A stretch of DNA of 5,504 bases, from NCBI GenBank assembly GCA_963933095.1, contig CAWVSV010000114.1:1-5504 (forward strand), in the 5' to 3' direction. Shown piece after piece: positions 1 through 5,504 of this stretch (position 1 is its first letter; each line of letters starts with the position of its first letter). Source of the stretch: UBA1124 sp963933095 (lineage in GTDB: Bacteria > Pseudomonadota > Gammaproteobacteria > Pseudomonadales > Cellvibrionaceae). Below the pieces are notes generated by a model that saw only the letters and a program-made list of their open reading frames with translations, was not told the DNA's origin and did no database searches. The position numbers and the translations under genes were made by a program.

Positions 1-1808
1 GCTCTCGATCGACTTTGAAACAGAAATTCGCTGCGCAGCAAGCCAATACCTTCGCCACCTTGGGCGAGGATGTTGGTGGTTTCTTCTAACTTGCCAACAT
101 TGGCTACTACTTCAATATGGCGGCCGTTAAGCGTAGTGGCTGGCAAGTGGCAGTTGGCCAAGTCTACAGCGGCTTTTTCAGCGAGAACTCGCTGACGCTC
201 TTTGAGCTCAGCAATAGCCTGGGCGTCTGGCGCTATGGTCAGAACCCCTTTGCTGCCATCGACGACAAGGGCGGTACCCTCTGCAATATTTACTATCGAC
301 TTATCAAGCCCTACAACAGCGGGCATGCCCATCGATCTGGCGAGAATAGCCACATGCGAGCTAGCGCCGCCCTCTACCGTGCAGAAACCCAAGACTTTTT
401 TAGGGTCTAATGTTGCTGTTACCGATGGCGTCAAATTATCAGCAATAATAATCGCATTGTCTGGCAGCTCTCGAGTAGTATCATCGATGCCTAACAATTT
501 ATGCAGCACTCTCTCACCCACGTCGCGAACGTCATTGGCTCTCTCGGCCAAAACCTCGCTGGACAAGGCTTCCAGCTCATCCGCCATGGTTACATAGGCT
601 GAACGCCAGGCATATTCAGCGGAGTAATTTTGTTTCAGCATGCCTCGGTCTGCTTGCTCTGACAGCTCTGGGTCATCCAGAAGTGTCAGATGAGCATTGA
701 AAATCTTAGCTCGCTGCGGATCATTAGCCTGCATTGATTTTATCAAGGCATTTAAGCTCGCTTTTGCCTGTTCTAGCGCATACTGCAAGCGTGTTACCTC
801 TTGATCATGACCGGCACCAACCACTTGAAGCTCTAATTCTTCACTCGTCCACTTAACGCAAATGCCGATAGCGATGCCATCGGACGCCGAGACACCTTTA
901 AGGTCACCTGTGGGCGCCTCGTTAGAATTCGCGCTCGCCGCTAAAGACTTTTCGCCTCCATCTAGCTGCGACTTAGCTTCGGTTTTAATAGGTCCTGACA
1001 ACGGCGTAACACCCTCGTCCCCTAAACCCGCGTGAATGGCCGGCACTACTTTTTTAAGGACGGCTTCAGCGTCAGCGCCACGTGCAGCTAATATAACTGG
1101 GTCACCATATTGCGAATTCAGTTTCAACAGCGCGGTAATACTGCGCGCATTAGCCGTTTTATCATCCAGTCTTAATTCGACGTCCGAGCTGAAATCCGCC
1201 AACAATTGGGTAAGTTGCGCAGCCGGTCTGGCGTGCAGACCTACCGTGTTACACAAATAAATGGGGTCTGATAAGAGAAAAACGCCAGTTTCAGCACTGG
1301 CTTCAGTCGACTGTTCAACGACATTATAGGAGAGTAAAAAATCTTGCTTTGCTATTTTTCCCTGTGGGGCGACTTCCAAGTCAGTAATTCTATCCATATT
1401 AGTGATAACAATCTGTGTCATCAAATATGGGGCCCCTACGGCCACAGTAGCGAGGTCAAATTCGATTAAAACTTGCCCTGCTTGTACACAGTCGCCAACT
1501 TTCACCTGAGGAGAAAATCCTTTGCCTTTCATTCCGACAGTATCGATACCAATGTGTATCAGAATGTCGATATTATCTTCACTGCGGATAGTGACTGCAT
1601 GGTAACTGTCGTGTAATTGCACAACTTCACCATCACAGGGAGCAACCAACAGACCTTCCACTGGATCAATGGATATACCATCACCTACCATCTTCTGAGC
1701 AAAGACAGGGTCGGGTGCGTGCTCTATCGGAATAGCGACACCAGTGAGTGGGGATAGCAGAGTTCGTCTCATAGGCTCATTGCCTACCGCTTTATGTTCT
1801 TCCGTCAT
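1..1808 (-). CDS. nagF: PTS multiphosphoryl transfer protein, EIIA-HPr-EI (NagF-like), 3' end outside window
   Basis: This cytoplasmic phosphocarrier fusion should take phosphate from PEP and pass it to the neighbouring permease. The 602 visible residues read without a stop to the window edge. Residues about 14-160 are an EIIA(Glc)-type domain with the phospho-acceptor His85 in DILIHIGIDTVG and the assisting His70. Residues about 181-265 are HPr, with His192 in NTVGLHARPAAQL and Ser223 at the place of HPr Ser46. Residues about 266-302 form an Ala/Ser/Glu-rich linker. From about 303 on is enzyme I, with the active His485 in GGASSHVAILARSMGMPAVVG and the start of the PEP-binding barrel (GIGLLRSEFLF). 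A whole EI would need roughly 240 more residues, so the gene continues left of base 1. The ATG at 1808-1806 overlaps the nagE stop as ATGA and has GAAGG 7 nt upstream; a second in-frame Met at residue 13 is a weaker alternative. The domain order matches my recollection of Pseudomonas NagF. A glucose-type system is the main alternative. Confidence 0.93.
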   Translation of the reverse strand, partial: MTEEHKAVGNEPMRRTLLSPLTGVAIPIEHAPDPVFAQKMVGDGISIDPVEGLLVAPCDGEVVQLHDSYHAVTIRSEDNIDILIHIGIDTVGMKGKGFSPQVKVGDCVQAGQVLIEFDLATVAVGAPYLMTQIVITNMDRITDLEVAPQGKIAKQDFLLSYNVVEQSTEASAETGVFLLSDPIYLCNTVGLHARPAAQLTQLLADFSSDVELRLDDKTANARSITALLKLNSQYGDPVILAARGADAEAVLKKVVPAIHAGLGDEGVTPLSGPIKTEAKSQLDGGEKSLAASANSNEAPTGDLKGVSASDGIAIGICVKWTSEELELQVVGAGHDQEVTRLQYALEQAKASLNALIKSMQANDPQRAKIFNAHLTLLDDPELSEQADRGMLKQNYSAEYAWRSAYVTMADELEALSSEVLAERANDVRDVGERVLHKLLGIDDTTRELPDNAIIIADNLTPSVTATLDPKKVLGFCTVEGGASSHVAILARSMGMPAVVGLDKSIVNIAEGTALVVDGSKGVLTIAPDAQAIAELKERQRVLAEKAAVDLANCHLPATTLNGRHIEVVANVGKLEETTNILAQGGEGIGLLRSEFLFQSRSR

Positions 1809-1820
1809 ACTCGTGCCTTC
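1805..1820 (-). promoter_or_regulatory. ATGA stop-start overlap with internal ribosome binding site
   Basis: The nagE TGA (1807-1805) and the nagF ATG (1808-1806) share four bases, ATGA. A GAAGG Shine-Dalgarno-like sequence on the minus strand (1820-1816) lies inside the last nagE codons, 7 nt before the nagF ATG. This arrangement supports translational coupling and decides the nagF start. Confidence 0.8.
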
Positions 1821-3511
1821 ATTGCGTCTGCGACAAACTCGACTTCAGTACCCAGCACAACCTGTACCGCATTTTTACCTGCGACTATGACGCCAGAACT
1901 GAGTGATTTTAAGGTTTCTTTGTCGATATTATCGGTATCTTTAATTTCCAATCGGAGGCGAGTAATACAGTTATCGATGTTAACGATATTGTCAGGACCA
2001 CCCAACGCCTTAATAATCAGTTGCGCTTTGCCTTCGTGGGTCGAGGCATCGATAGAACCTTCTTGATCTTCAATATGCCCCAATTGAGCTTGAAAAACTT
2101 CGGCAATCGATTCGACATTTAAGCCTATGATTAACTGCATATTTTTTTTGTCGATAACTAAGCTTCCAGCCACATGGCTTTCAAGTATTTCGCTATCGAT
2201 TAAGTCAGTATCAACCAACTCTAATCGCAAACGCGTAACACAGTGTTCAACTCTTTGAATATTTGATTTACCACCGAGCGCCTCTAAAATATTGGATGCC
2301 AAAGCTACCGTGTCTGTGTCTAAGAGAACGGAGCGGGCATCACTGGCGGCGCCTTTTTCACGGCCAGGTGTCGCGATATTGAATCGCTTGATAACAAAAG
2401 TGAAACCGAAATAATAGACCGCAAAAAAGCCTACCCCTTGAACAAGCAGCATGTACCAATTGACCGCCAACGGATTTTTTGCCGAAAGCACTAAGTCAAC
2501 CAAGCCGGCACTGAAGCCAAAACCCGACATCCAGCCAAACTCGGCGGCTATATACAGTGATAATCCTGTCAGGATCGCATGCAATACGTACAGAACGGGG
2601 GCGACAAACATAAATGCAAACTCTAAAGGCTCGGTCACACCAGTAAAAAACGACGCCACAGCAGCGGCCACCATGATGGCTTTGACACCCTCGCGCTTTT
2701 CCGGGCGAGCGGTTTTAATAAAGGCCAGTGCTGCACCCACAAGGCCGAACATCATAATGGGGAAAAATCCAGCCTGATAGCGCCCCGTTATGCCAGCGAC
2801 ACCGTCACCAGAGGCACCGGCTAAAAAGTTAGGGATGTCATTAATGCCTGCAACGTCAAACCAGAAAACAGAATTCAGTGCATGATGCAGCCCTAACGGA
2901 ATCAACATCCGATTAGCAAAGCCAAATATCCCCGCCCCTATTGAGCCCATTTGCTGAATGTATTCACCAAAGCTAACCAAGCCGCCAAACACCAATGGCC
3001 AGACATAAAGCAATACAAAAGACACCGCGATCATCACAAAAGACATGATAATAGGCACTAATCGCTTGCCGCTAAAGAAGGAAAGCGCTTTCGGTAATTG
3101 AACTGTTGAGTAGCGATTGTAAAGTTCCGCCGCGATAACCCCGACCAAGATGCCAATAAACTGGTTATTAATTTTACCAAAAGCCGGAGATACTGAATCT
3201 GTGCCCAGTAACAAGGCCGCAACATCTGTTGAAAGCAAGGTTGTAACCACCAAAAACCCTACCAAACCGGTTAGCGCGGCGTTACCGCTCTTATCCTTGG
3301 ACATACCGAAAGCAACACCGATAGCGAACAAGATCGGCATATGATCAATAATGGCACCACCAGACTTAATTAGCAGTGCGGCCAATATATTATTACTGCC
3401 CCAGCCCTCGGGATCTATCCAATACCCAAGCCCCATAAGAATTGCCGCAGCAGGCAGAACTGCTACCGGAATCATCAGAGAACGACCTATATTCTGAAAA
3501 TATGAAAACAT
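1805..3511 (-). CDS. nagE: PTS N-acetylglucosamine-type permease EIICB with two EIIB domains (NagE-like)
   Basis: This 568-residue inner-membrane PTS permease should import and phosphorylate a hexose, most likely N-acetylglucosamine to GlcNAc-6-P. Residues 1 to about 385 are the EIIC domain. It has some eight to ten hydrophobic segments, the GLHHALN motif at 207-213, GFFPIMMFGL at 248-257 and the substrate-site loop GVTEPLEF at 291-298, and it ends in FNIATPGRE. These motifs follow E. coli NagE more closely than PtsG. Two EIIB domains follow: about 399-480 with Cys424 in EHCVTRLRLEL, and about 488-568 with Cys515 in DNCITRLRLEI. No EIIA is attached, which explains why E. coli NagE (about 650 residues, IICBA) is longer; EIIA is supplied by the downstream overlapping gene. 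The ATG at 3511-3509 is preceded by a weak GTAGAG ribosome site 6 nt away and starts at the usual amphipathic EIIC helix (FSYFQNIGRSLMIPVAVLP). It is the first gene of the pair. Sugar specificity is inferred from motif similarity. Confidence 0.93.
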   Translation of the reverse strand: MFSYFQNIGRSLMIPVAVLPAAAILMGLGYWIDPEGWGSNNILAALLIKSGGAIIDHMPILFAIGVAFGMSKDKSGNAALTGLVGFLVVTTLLSTDVAALLLGTDSVSPAFGKINNQFIGILVGVIAAELYNRYSTVQLPKALSFFSGKRLVPIIMSFVMIAVSFVLLYVWPLVFGGLVSFGEYIQQMGSIGAGIFGFANRMLIPLGLHHALNSVFWFDVAGINDIPNFLAGASGDGVAGITGRYQAGFFPIMMFGLVGAALAFIKTARPEKREGVKAIMVAAAVASFFTGVTEPLEFAFMFVAPVLYVLHAILTGLSLYIAAEFGWMSGFGFSAGLVDLVLSAKNPLAVNWYMLLVQGVGFFAVYYFGFTFVIKRFNIATPGREKGAASDARSVLLDTDTVALASNILEALGGKSNIQRVEHCVTRLRLELVDTDLIDSEILESHVAGSLVIDKKNMQLIIGLNVESIAEVFQAQLGHIEDQEGSIDASTHEGKAQLIIKALGGPDNIVNIDNCITRLRLEIKDTDNIDKETLKSLSSGVIVAGKNAVQVVLGTEVEFVADAMKARV

Positions 3512-3546
3512 TGTAAACTCTACTCTCGTTCTGATTGGGTGGTTGG

Positions 3547-3560
3547 GCCGATGTTTCGGC
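3547..3560 (-). promoter_or_regulatory. Short hairpin in the presumed nagE leader
   Basis: GCCGA and TCGGC form a perfect 5-bp stem around a TGTT loop, with one further G-T wobble pair. It lies 36 nt upstream of the nagE start codon and would be in its 5' untranslated RNA. It has no T-run after it on either strand, so it is not a standard terminator. It could simply be chance. Confidence 0.3.
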
Positions 3561-3673
3561 TAATAGCATTGCGATTGAGGCGCGGTATTCTTAACCATTT
3601 CACCTAACTAGTAAATGATTAAACACGTCGGTAACAATACGTAACAGCTATCTATTAGTGTGGAATACGAGAA

Positions 3674-3694
3674 TTGGTCGTTAATAATGACCAA
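3674..3694. promoter_or_regulatory. Inverted repeat TTGGTC-N9-GACCAA, candidate operator
   Basis: Two perfect 6-bp arms (TTGGTC at 3674-3679 and GACCAA at 3689-3694) flank nine AT-rich bases. The site is about 160 nt upstream of nagE. The half-sites equal those of the GntR-family GlcNAc regulators DasR/NagR, whose known site is TGGTCTAGACCA, but the spacer here is nine rather than two bases. It may therefore bind a different regulator or a differently spaced dimer. No regulator gene is in the window. Confidence 0.4.
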
Positions 3695-3832
3695 AATAAT
3701 GGCTGCATGCTTAACTGTATAACTAAATAACTAAGTTTAGATCAATAGACATGTTTAAAATTCTGAAACCCTATATCGAAGAGTGCTGTTAGCGTAAAAA
3801 ACTATCACTCTACACCAGAATTGAGCCTTTAA

Positions 3833-3844
3833 ATCGAGCTCGAT
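3833..3844. repeat. 12-bp perfect palindrome ATCGAGCTCGAT
   Basis: The sequence reads the same on both strands, and an overlapping TGATCA follows at 3844-3849. It sits near the middle of the divergent intergenic region. A perfect 12-mer palindrome arises by chance roughly once in several kilobases, so the signal is weak. It could be an operator. Confidence 0.3.
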
Positions 3845-3976
3845 GATCAATAATATTTAAGTAAGCTAAACAAATAAATGCCTTTGATTTTTTCTTAAAA
3901 GACTACAAAAAACTGCTATTAACCGGCCTTCTTACCTGCAAAAAAACAACCCAAACCATTGTTTTATATAAGTAAT

Positions 3977-4047
3977 TAAACTTTACACCCACCTACGTTA
4001 TGACGACTAAACTTTAGGCAACCTACTTGACCGCAACTACGTTATGA
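3977..4047. repeat. Cluster of interleaved short direct repeats
   Basis: TAAACTTTA occurs at 3977-3985 and 4008-4016, 31 bases apart. ACCTAC occurs at 3991-3996 and 4021-4026, 30 bases apart. CTACGTTATGA occurs at 3993-4003 and 4037-4047, 44 bases apart. Together they look like a decayed tandem repeat or a set of regulatory binding sites, 170-240 nt upstream of the FG-GAP gene. I do not recognise a known motif. Confidence 0.5.
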
Positions 4048-4060
4048 TGTGATTGAGCTT

Positions 4061-4098
4061 TGGCACTGCAACCGATAGAGGTGTTGGTTGTAATGCCA
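4061..4098 (+). promoter_or_regulatory. Imperfect 13-bp inverted repeat (stem-loop)
   Basis: TGGCACTGCAACC (4061-4073) pairs with GGTTGTAATGCCA (4086-4098) around a 12-base loop: 11 Watson-Crick pairs, one G-T wobble and one C-A mismatch. It lies about 120 nt upstream of the FG-GAP gene start. If transcribed it would be a strong stem in that leader. Only TTTCTG follows, so it is a poor intrinsic terminator. It could be a REP-type palindrome, a leader structure or an operator. Confidence 0.5.
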
Positions 4099-4140
4099 TT
4101 TCTGCGATGACAAAGCAAAAGGTTAAGTCTTACAAAGTGA

Positions 4141-4163
4141 GTCAAGGTGCAAAGCCTGACCCC
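4141..4163. repeat. Possible REP-like intergenic element ending in CTGACCCC
   Basis: The stretch ending in TGCAAAGCCTGACCCC resembles, from memory, short TGCAAGACCTGACCCC-type motifs scattered between genes in many proteobacteria, often near REP-associated (IS200-like) transposases. Just upstream, AAGTCTTACAAAG at 4125-4137 echoes the AGTC-plus-CAAAG arrangement. No transposase is visible, and family membership is from recall only. Confidence 0.3.
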
Positions 4164-4177
4164 GCTCAGTGAGATTT

Positions 4178-4191
4178 TTATGTGCACATAA
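4178..4191. promoter_or_regulatory. 14-bp perfect palindrome TTATGTGCACATAA, candidate operator
   Basis: The two halves are exact reverse complements with no spacer. It lies 25 bases upstream of the ATG of the FG-GAP gene and next to the AT-rich stretch TTTTAATAATAAAA. At that position a bound repressor would block transcription or early elongation. It carries TGTG/CACA half-sites like CRP but lacks the normal CRP spacing, so CRP is unlikely. Confidence 0.45.
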
Positions 4192-4216
4192 TTTTAATAA
4201 TAAAATGGGATTTTCT

Positions 4217-5504
4217 ATGAAAAAATTAACTCAAACAGCGCTGCTGCTAGGGGCGATGATCGCCTCTGCCAGCTCTATTGCAGCCATTGATAACGATTTT
4301 AATGGCGATGGTATTGCCGATATCTTCTGGCGCGACTCTACCGACGCCAGCGTCAACATTGCTATCAATAAGAGTAATGGTGATATTGCTCGCATCGTGC
4401 GCCTAACTAGCAAGTCGAGTGATTGGAACGCCCAGATGGGTGATTTCAACGGCGATGGCTCTGTTGATATTCTCTGGCGTAACCAGATTACTGGCGCGGT
4501 TAAAGTCGCGCTCAGCGATGCCAACGGCAATCAGGACATGGTCCATAATCTAGCCGCTAAAGGCAGTGCCTGGCTGACCCAAATTGGTGACTTTAATGCC
4601 GATGGTCGCGACGACATCCTATGGCGCAAACCGTCAGTCGGTACTGTTGCGGTAGGTATCAGTAATGCTTATGGTGGTCAGGCTCGCCTAGAGACTTTCT
4701 TTGATAAGGGCGCCGCTTGGAGCGTTTTTGTCGGTGACTTTAACGCTAACGGCGGCGACGATATGTTGTGGCGTCGAGGGTCTGACGGCTCGTCAAAGAT
4801 TATTTTTACCGATACCAATGGCCAGCAAGCCAGTGTAGTTAATGCTCTTCCATTTAAGCGTTTCTCCGCTTGGGATGTTCAAGTTGCTGACTTTAACGGC
4901 GACGGGCGCGACGATATTTTTTGGCGCAAAAGCGATGACGGCACTGTAAAAGTGGGTATCACTGGCACCGACGGCAAGCAGACATCATCCGTGTCGCACT
5001 TCGCCAAGTTTAACGCTTGGACAGCAGACCTTGCTGATTTTAATGGCGATGGTCGTACCGACATTTTGTGGCATAGAGCGGCAACGGGCACGGTAAAAGT
5101 TGCCATCAGTAACGCTTCAGGTGGTCAGGCCCGCGTTGAAAATTTAGATGCTAAATTCTCGGCATGGACCCATCAGCTAGCCGACTTCAACGGCGATGGT
5201 CGAACCGACATTATCTGGCACAAGCCGGCTAATGGTGTCGTTTATATTGTAACTAGCGATGCAAATGGCAACCAGCAGTCTATTCAGACCAAAAATTCTT
5301 CGGATTTCAAAGACTTTACAGGTATCGGTTCCAGCAGTTCTTCTTCTAGTAGTTCATCTTCCAGCTCATCCTCTAGCAGTTCATCCTCCGGTGCGTATGC
5401 AGCCGGTGCCTGCGTTCCGGACGGTCTTTATGTAACCCCGGGCATAAAATCTAACTACTGCGAGATTTACGACCAAGACGGCCGCGAGAAAATGGGTGGC
5501 AAGA
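4217..5504 (+). CDS. Secreted FG-GAP/VCBS repeat protein with polyserine linker, 3' end outside window
   Basis: The 429 visible residues read without a stop to the window edge. Residues 1-23 are a signal peptide (KK, then the hydrophobic run ALLLGAMIASASSIAA), with probable cleavage after Ala23, so the protein is exported. Residues 27-371 are seven consecutive FG-GAP/VCBS-type units, each starting with a DFNGDGRDDILW-like calcium loop, likely folding as a beta-propeller. Residues 372-391 are 20 serines, a linker style of cell-surface and polysaccharide-degrading enzymes of Cellvibrio-like bacteria. From 392 a new domain starts, with Cys399 and Cys415, that I do not recognise. No catalytic motif is visible, so the function is unknown; adhesion, glycan binding or presenting a C-terminal enzyme are possibilities. 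The ATG at 4217 is preferred because it opens a typical signal peptide and has GGGA 6 nt upstream. An in-frame ATG at 4205 would add four residues but overlaps that ribosome site. The gene is divergent from the GlcNAc PTS. Confidence 0.9.
   Translation, partial: MKKLTQTALLLGAMIASASSIAAIDNDFNGDGIADIFWRDSTDASVNIAINKSNGDIARIVRLTSKSSDWNAQMGDFNGDGSVDILWRNQITGAVKVALSDANGNQDMVHNLAAKGSAWLTQIGDFNADGRDDILWRKPSVGTVAVGISNAYGGQARLETFFDKGAAWSVFVGDFNANGGDDMLWRRGSDGSSKIIFTDTNGQQASVVNALPFKRFSAWDVQVADFNGDGRDDIFWRKSDDGTVKVGITGTDGKQTSSVSHFAKFNAWTADLADFNGDGRTDILWHRAATGTVKVAISNASGGQARVENLDAKFSAWTHQLADFNGDGRTDIIWHKPANGVVYIVTSDANGNQQSIQTKNSSDFKDFTGIGSSSSSSSSSSSSSSSSSSSSGAYAAGACVPDGLYVTPGIKSNYCEIYDQDGREKMGGK
4295..5329 (+). 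repeat. Seven in-frame units of about 147 bp encoding FG-GAP/VCBS repeats
   Basis: The DFNGDG-type motif starts at residues 27, 76, 125, 174, 225, 274 and 323. Spacing is 49 residues every time except the fourth unit, which is 51. The unit consensus is DFNGDGRxDIxWR, then GTVKVxIS, then xGxQA, then FxAWxxxLA. Asp1, Asn3, Asp5 and Asp9 are the expected calcium ligands. The fourth unit is the most diverged (DFNANGGDDMLW, with no VKV strand). The first begins four residues after the signal peptide, and the seventh ends exactly where the serine run starts. At DNA level the units are diverged, so this is an old duplication. Confidence 0.92.
5330..5389 (+). repeat. Polyserine linker of 20 residues
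   Basis: Twenty serine codons in a row mix TCC (5), TCT (5), AGT (4), AGC (3) and TCA (3). The mixture of TCN and AGY codons argues that the serine run is kept by selection on the protein rather than made by simple triplet slippage. It joins the repeat array to the next domain, as in secreted carbohydrate-active proteins of Cellvibrio-like bacteria. Confidence 0.95.

Larger units (their letters stand above)
3512..4216. other. 705-base divergent intergenic region without a credible gene
   Basis: This AT-rich stretch separates nagE (leftward) from the FG-GAP repeat gene (rightward), so promoters for both should lie here. The only open frames are tiny (for example 13 codons at 3751-3792 and 21 codons at 4107-4172) and lack ribosome sites. 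I see no tRNA-like, rRNA-like or IS-encoded sequence. I could not assign a convincing sigma70 promoter by eye: TTGACC at 4027-4032 could be a -35 for the right-hand gene but lacks a good -10. The region is rich in inverted and direct repeats, listed separately. Confidence 0.8.

Noticed and set aside
117..1260. Plus-strand open frames at 117-410, 202-597 and 1036-1260
   Set aside because: They lie antisense to the EIIA-HPr-EI coding region, whose translation shows intact family motifs; their products look like no protein family.
1794..3344. Plus-strand open frames at 1794-2066, 2451-2777 and 3150-3344
   Set aside because: They are antisense to the NagE-like permease, which is clearly the coding strand by motif content and length.
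3631..3646. GTAACA repeated at 10-bp spacing
   Set aside because: A hexamer duplicated once in AT-rich DNA is too weak to call a binding site.
3780..3811. AGAGTG ... CACTCT inverted repeat with a 20-base loop
   Set aside because: The arms are only 6 bp with a long loop and no further pairing, so it is compatible with chance.
4107..4172. 21-codon open frame MTKQKVKSYKVSQGAKPDPAQ-like in the leader
   Set aside because: It has no ribosome binding site, is very short, overlaps the REP-like stretch and shows no leader-peptide codon pattern.
4101..4175. Possible cyclic-di-GMP (GEMM-I) riboswitch because of GGTGCAAAGCC
   Set aside because: It resembles the GGACGCAAAGCC core, but the upstream GGCAAACC element, the GNRA hairpin and the 3' GGGTTACC strand are missing.
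4231..5106. Minus-strand open frames at 4231-4530 and 4879-5106
   Set aside because: They are reverse shadows of the FG-GAP repeats; their repeated PSPLKS motifs are the complement of the repeated DFNGDG codons.
5330..5389. Microsatellite-like slippage tract
   Set aside because: The serine codons mix TCN and AGY types irregularly, so there is no simple repeated DNA unit that could slip.

Overview
The window looks like chromosomal DNA from a Gram-negative, probably marine or polysaccharide-degrading gammaproteobacterium. Two things suggest this. The first is a Pseudomonas/Xanthomonas-style split GlcNAc phosphotransferase system, with an EIIA-HPr-EI fusion next to a separate EIICB permease. 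The second is a secreted repeat protein with a 20-residue polyserine linker, a style typical of Cellvibrio, Saccharophagus and Teredinibacter. The taxonomic guess is inference from protein style, not from a marker gene.

Left part (1-3511, minus strand): a two-gene operon read right to left. nagE-like (3511-1805) encodes the membrane EIIC domain followed by two consecutive EIIB domains. It overlaps by 4 nt (ATGA) the start of a nagF-like gene (1808 to beyond the left edge), which encodes EIIA(Glc-type), HPr and EI in one chain. Together they carry every step of the relay: PEP to EI His485, HPr His192, EIIA His85, EIIB Cys424/Cys515, then the sugar, most likely N-acetylglucosamine. The last quarter or so of EI lies outside the window.

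Middle (3512-4216): a 705-base AT-rich divergent intergenic region with no credible gene. It holds several symmetric or repeated elements. They are a small hairpin in the nagE leader, a TTGGTC-N9-GACCAA inverted repeat, a 12-bp palindrome, a cluster of short direct repeats, a 13-bp imperfect hairpin, a CTGACCCC-containing REP-like stretch and a 14-bp perfect palindrome just before the right-hand gene.

Right part (4217-5504, plus strand): the 5' part of a gene for an exported protein. It has a signal peptide, then exactly seven FG-GAP/VCBS-type units of about 49 residues, each headed by a DFNGDG-like calcium-loop motif. A run of 20 serines follows, then the start of an unrecognised cysteine-containing C-terminal domain cut by the window edge. 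A seven-unit array suggests a seven-bladed beta-propeller. The divergent pairing with an amino-sugar PTS suggests, without proving, a role in chitin or other GlcNAc-polymer use.

Nothing here is clearly a new system. The most unusual points are the doubled EIIB domain, the very regular propeller array ending exactly at the Ser linker, and the element-rich divergent intergenic region.
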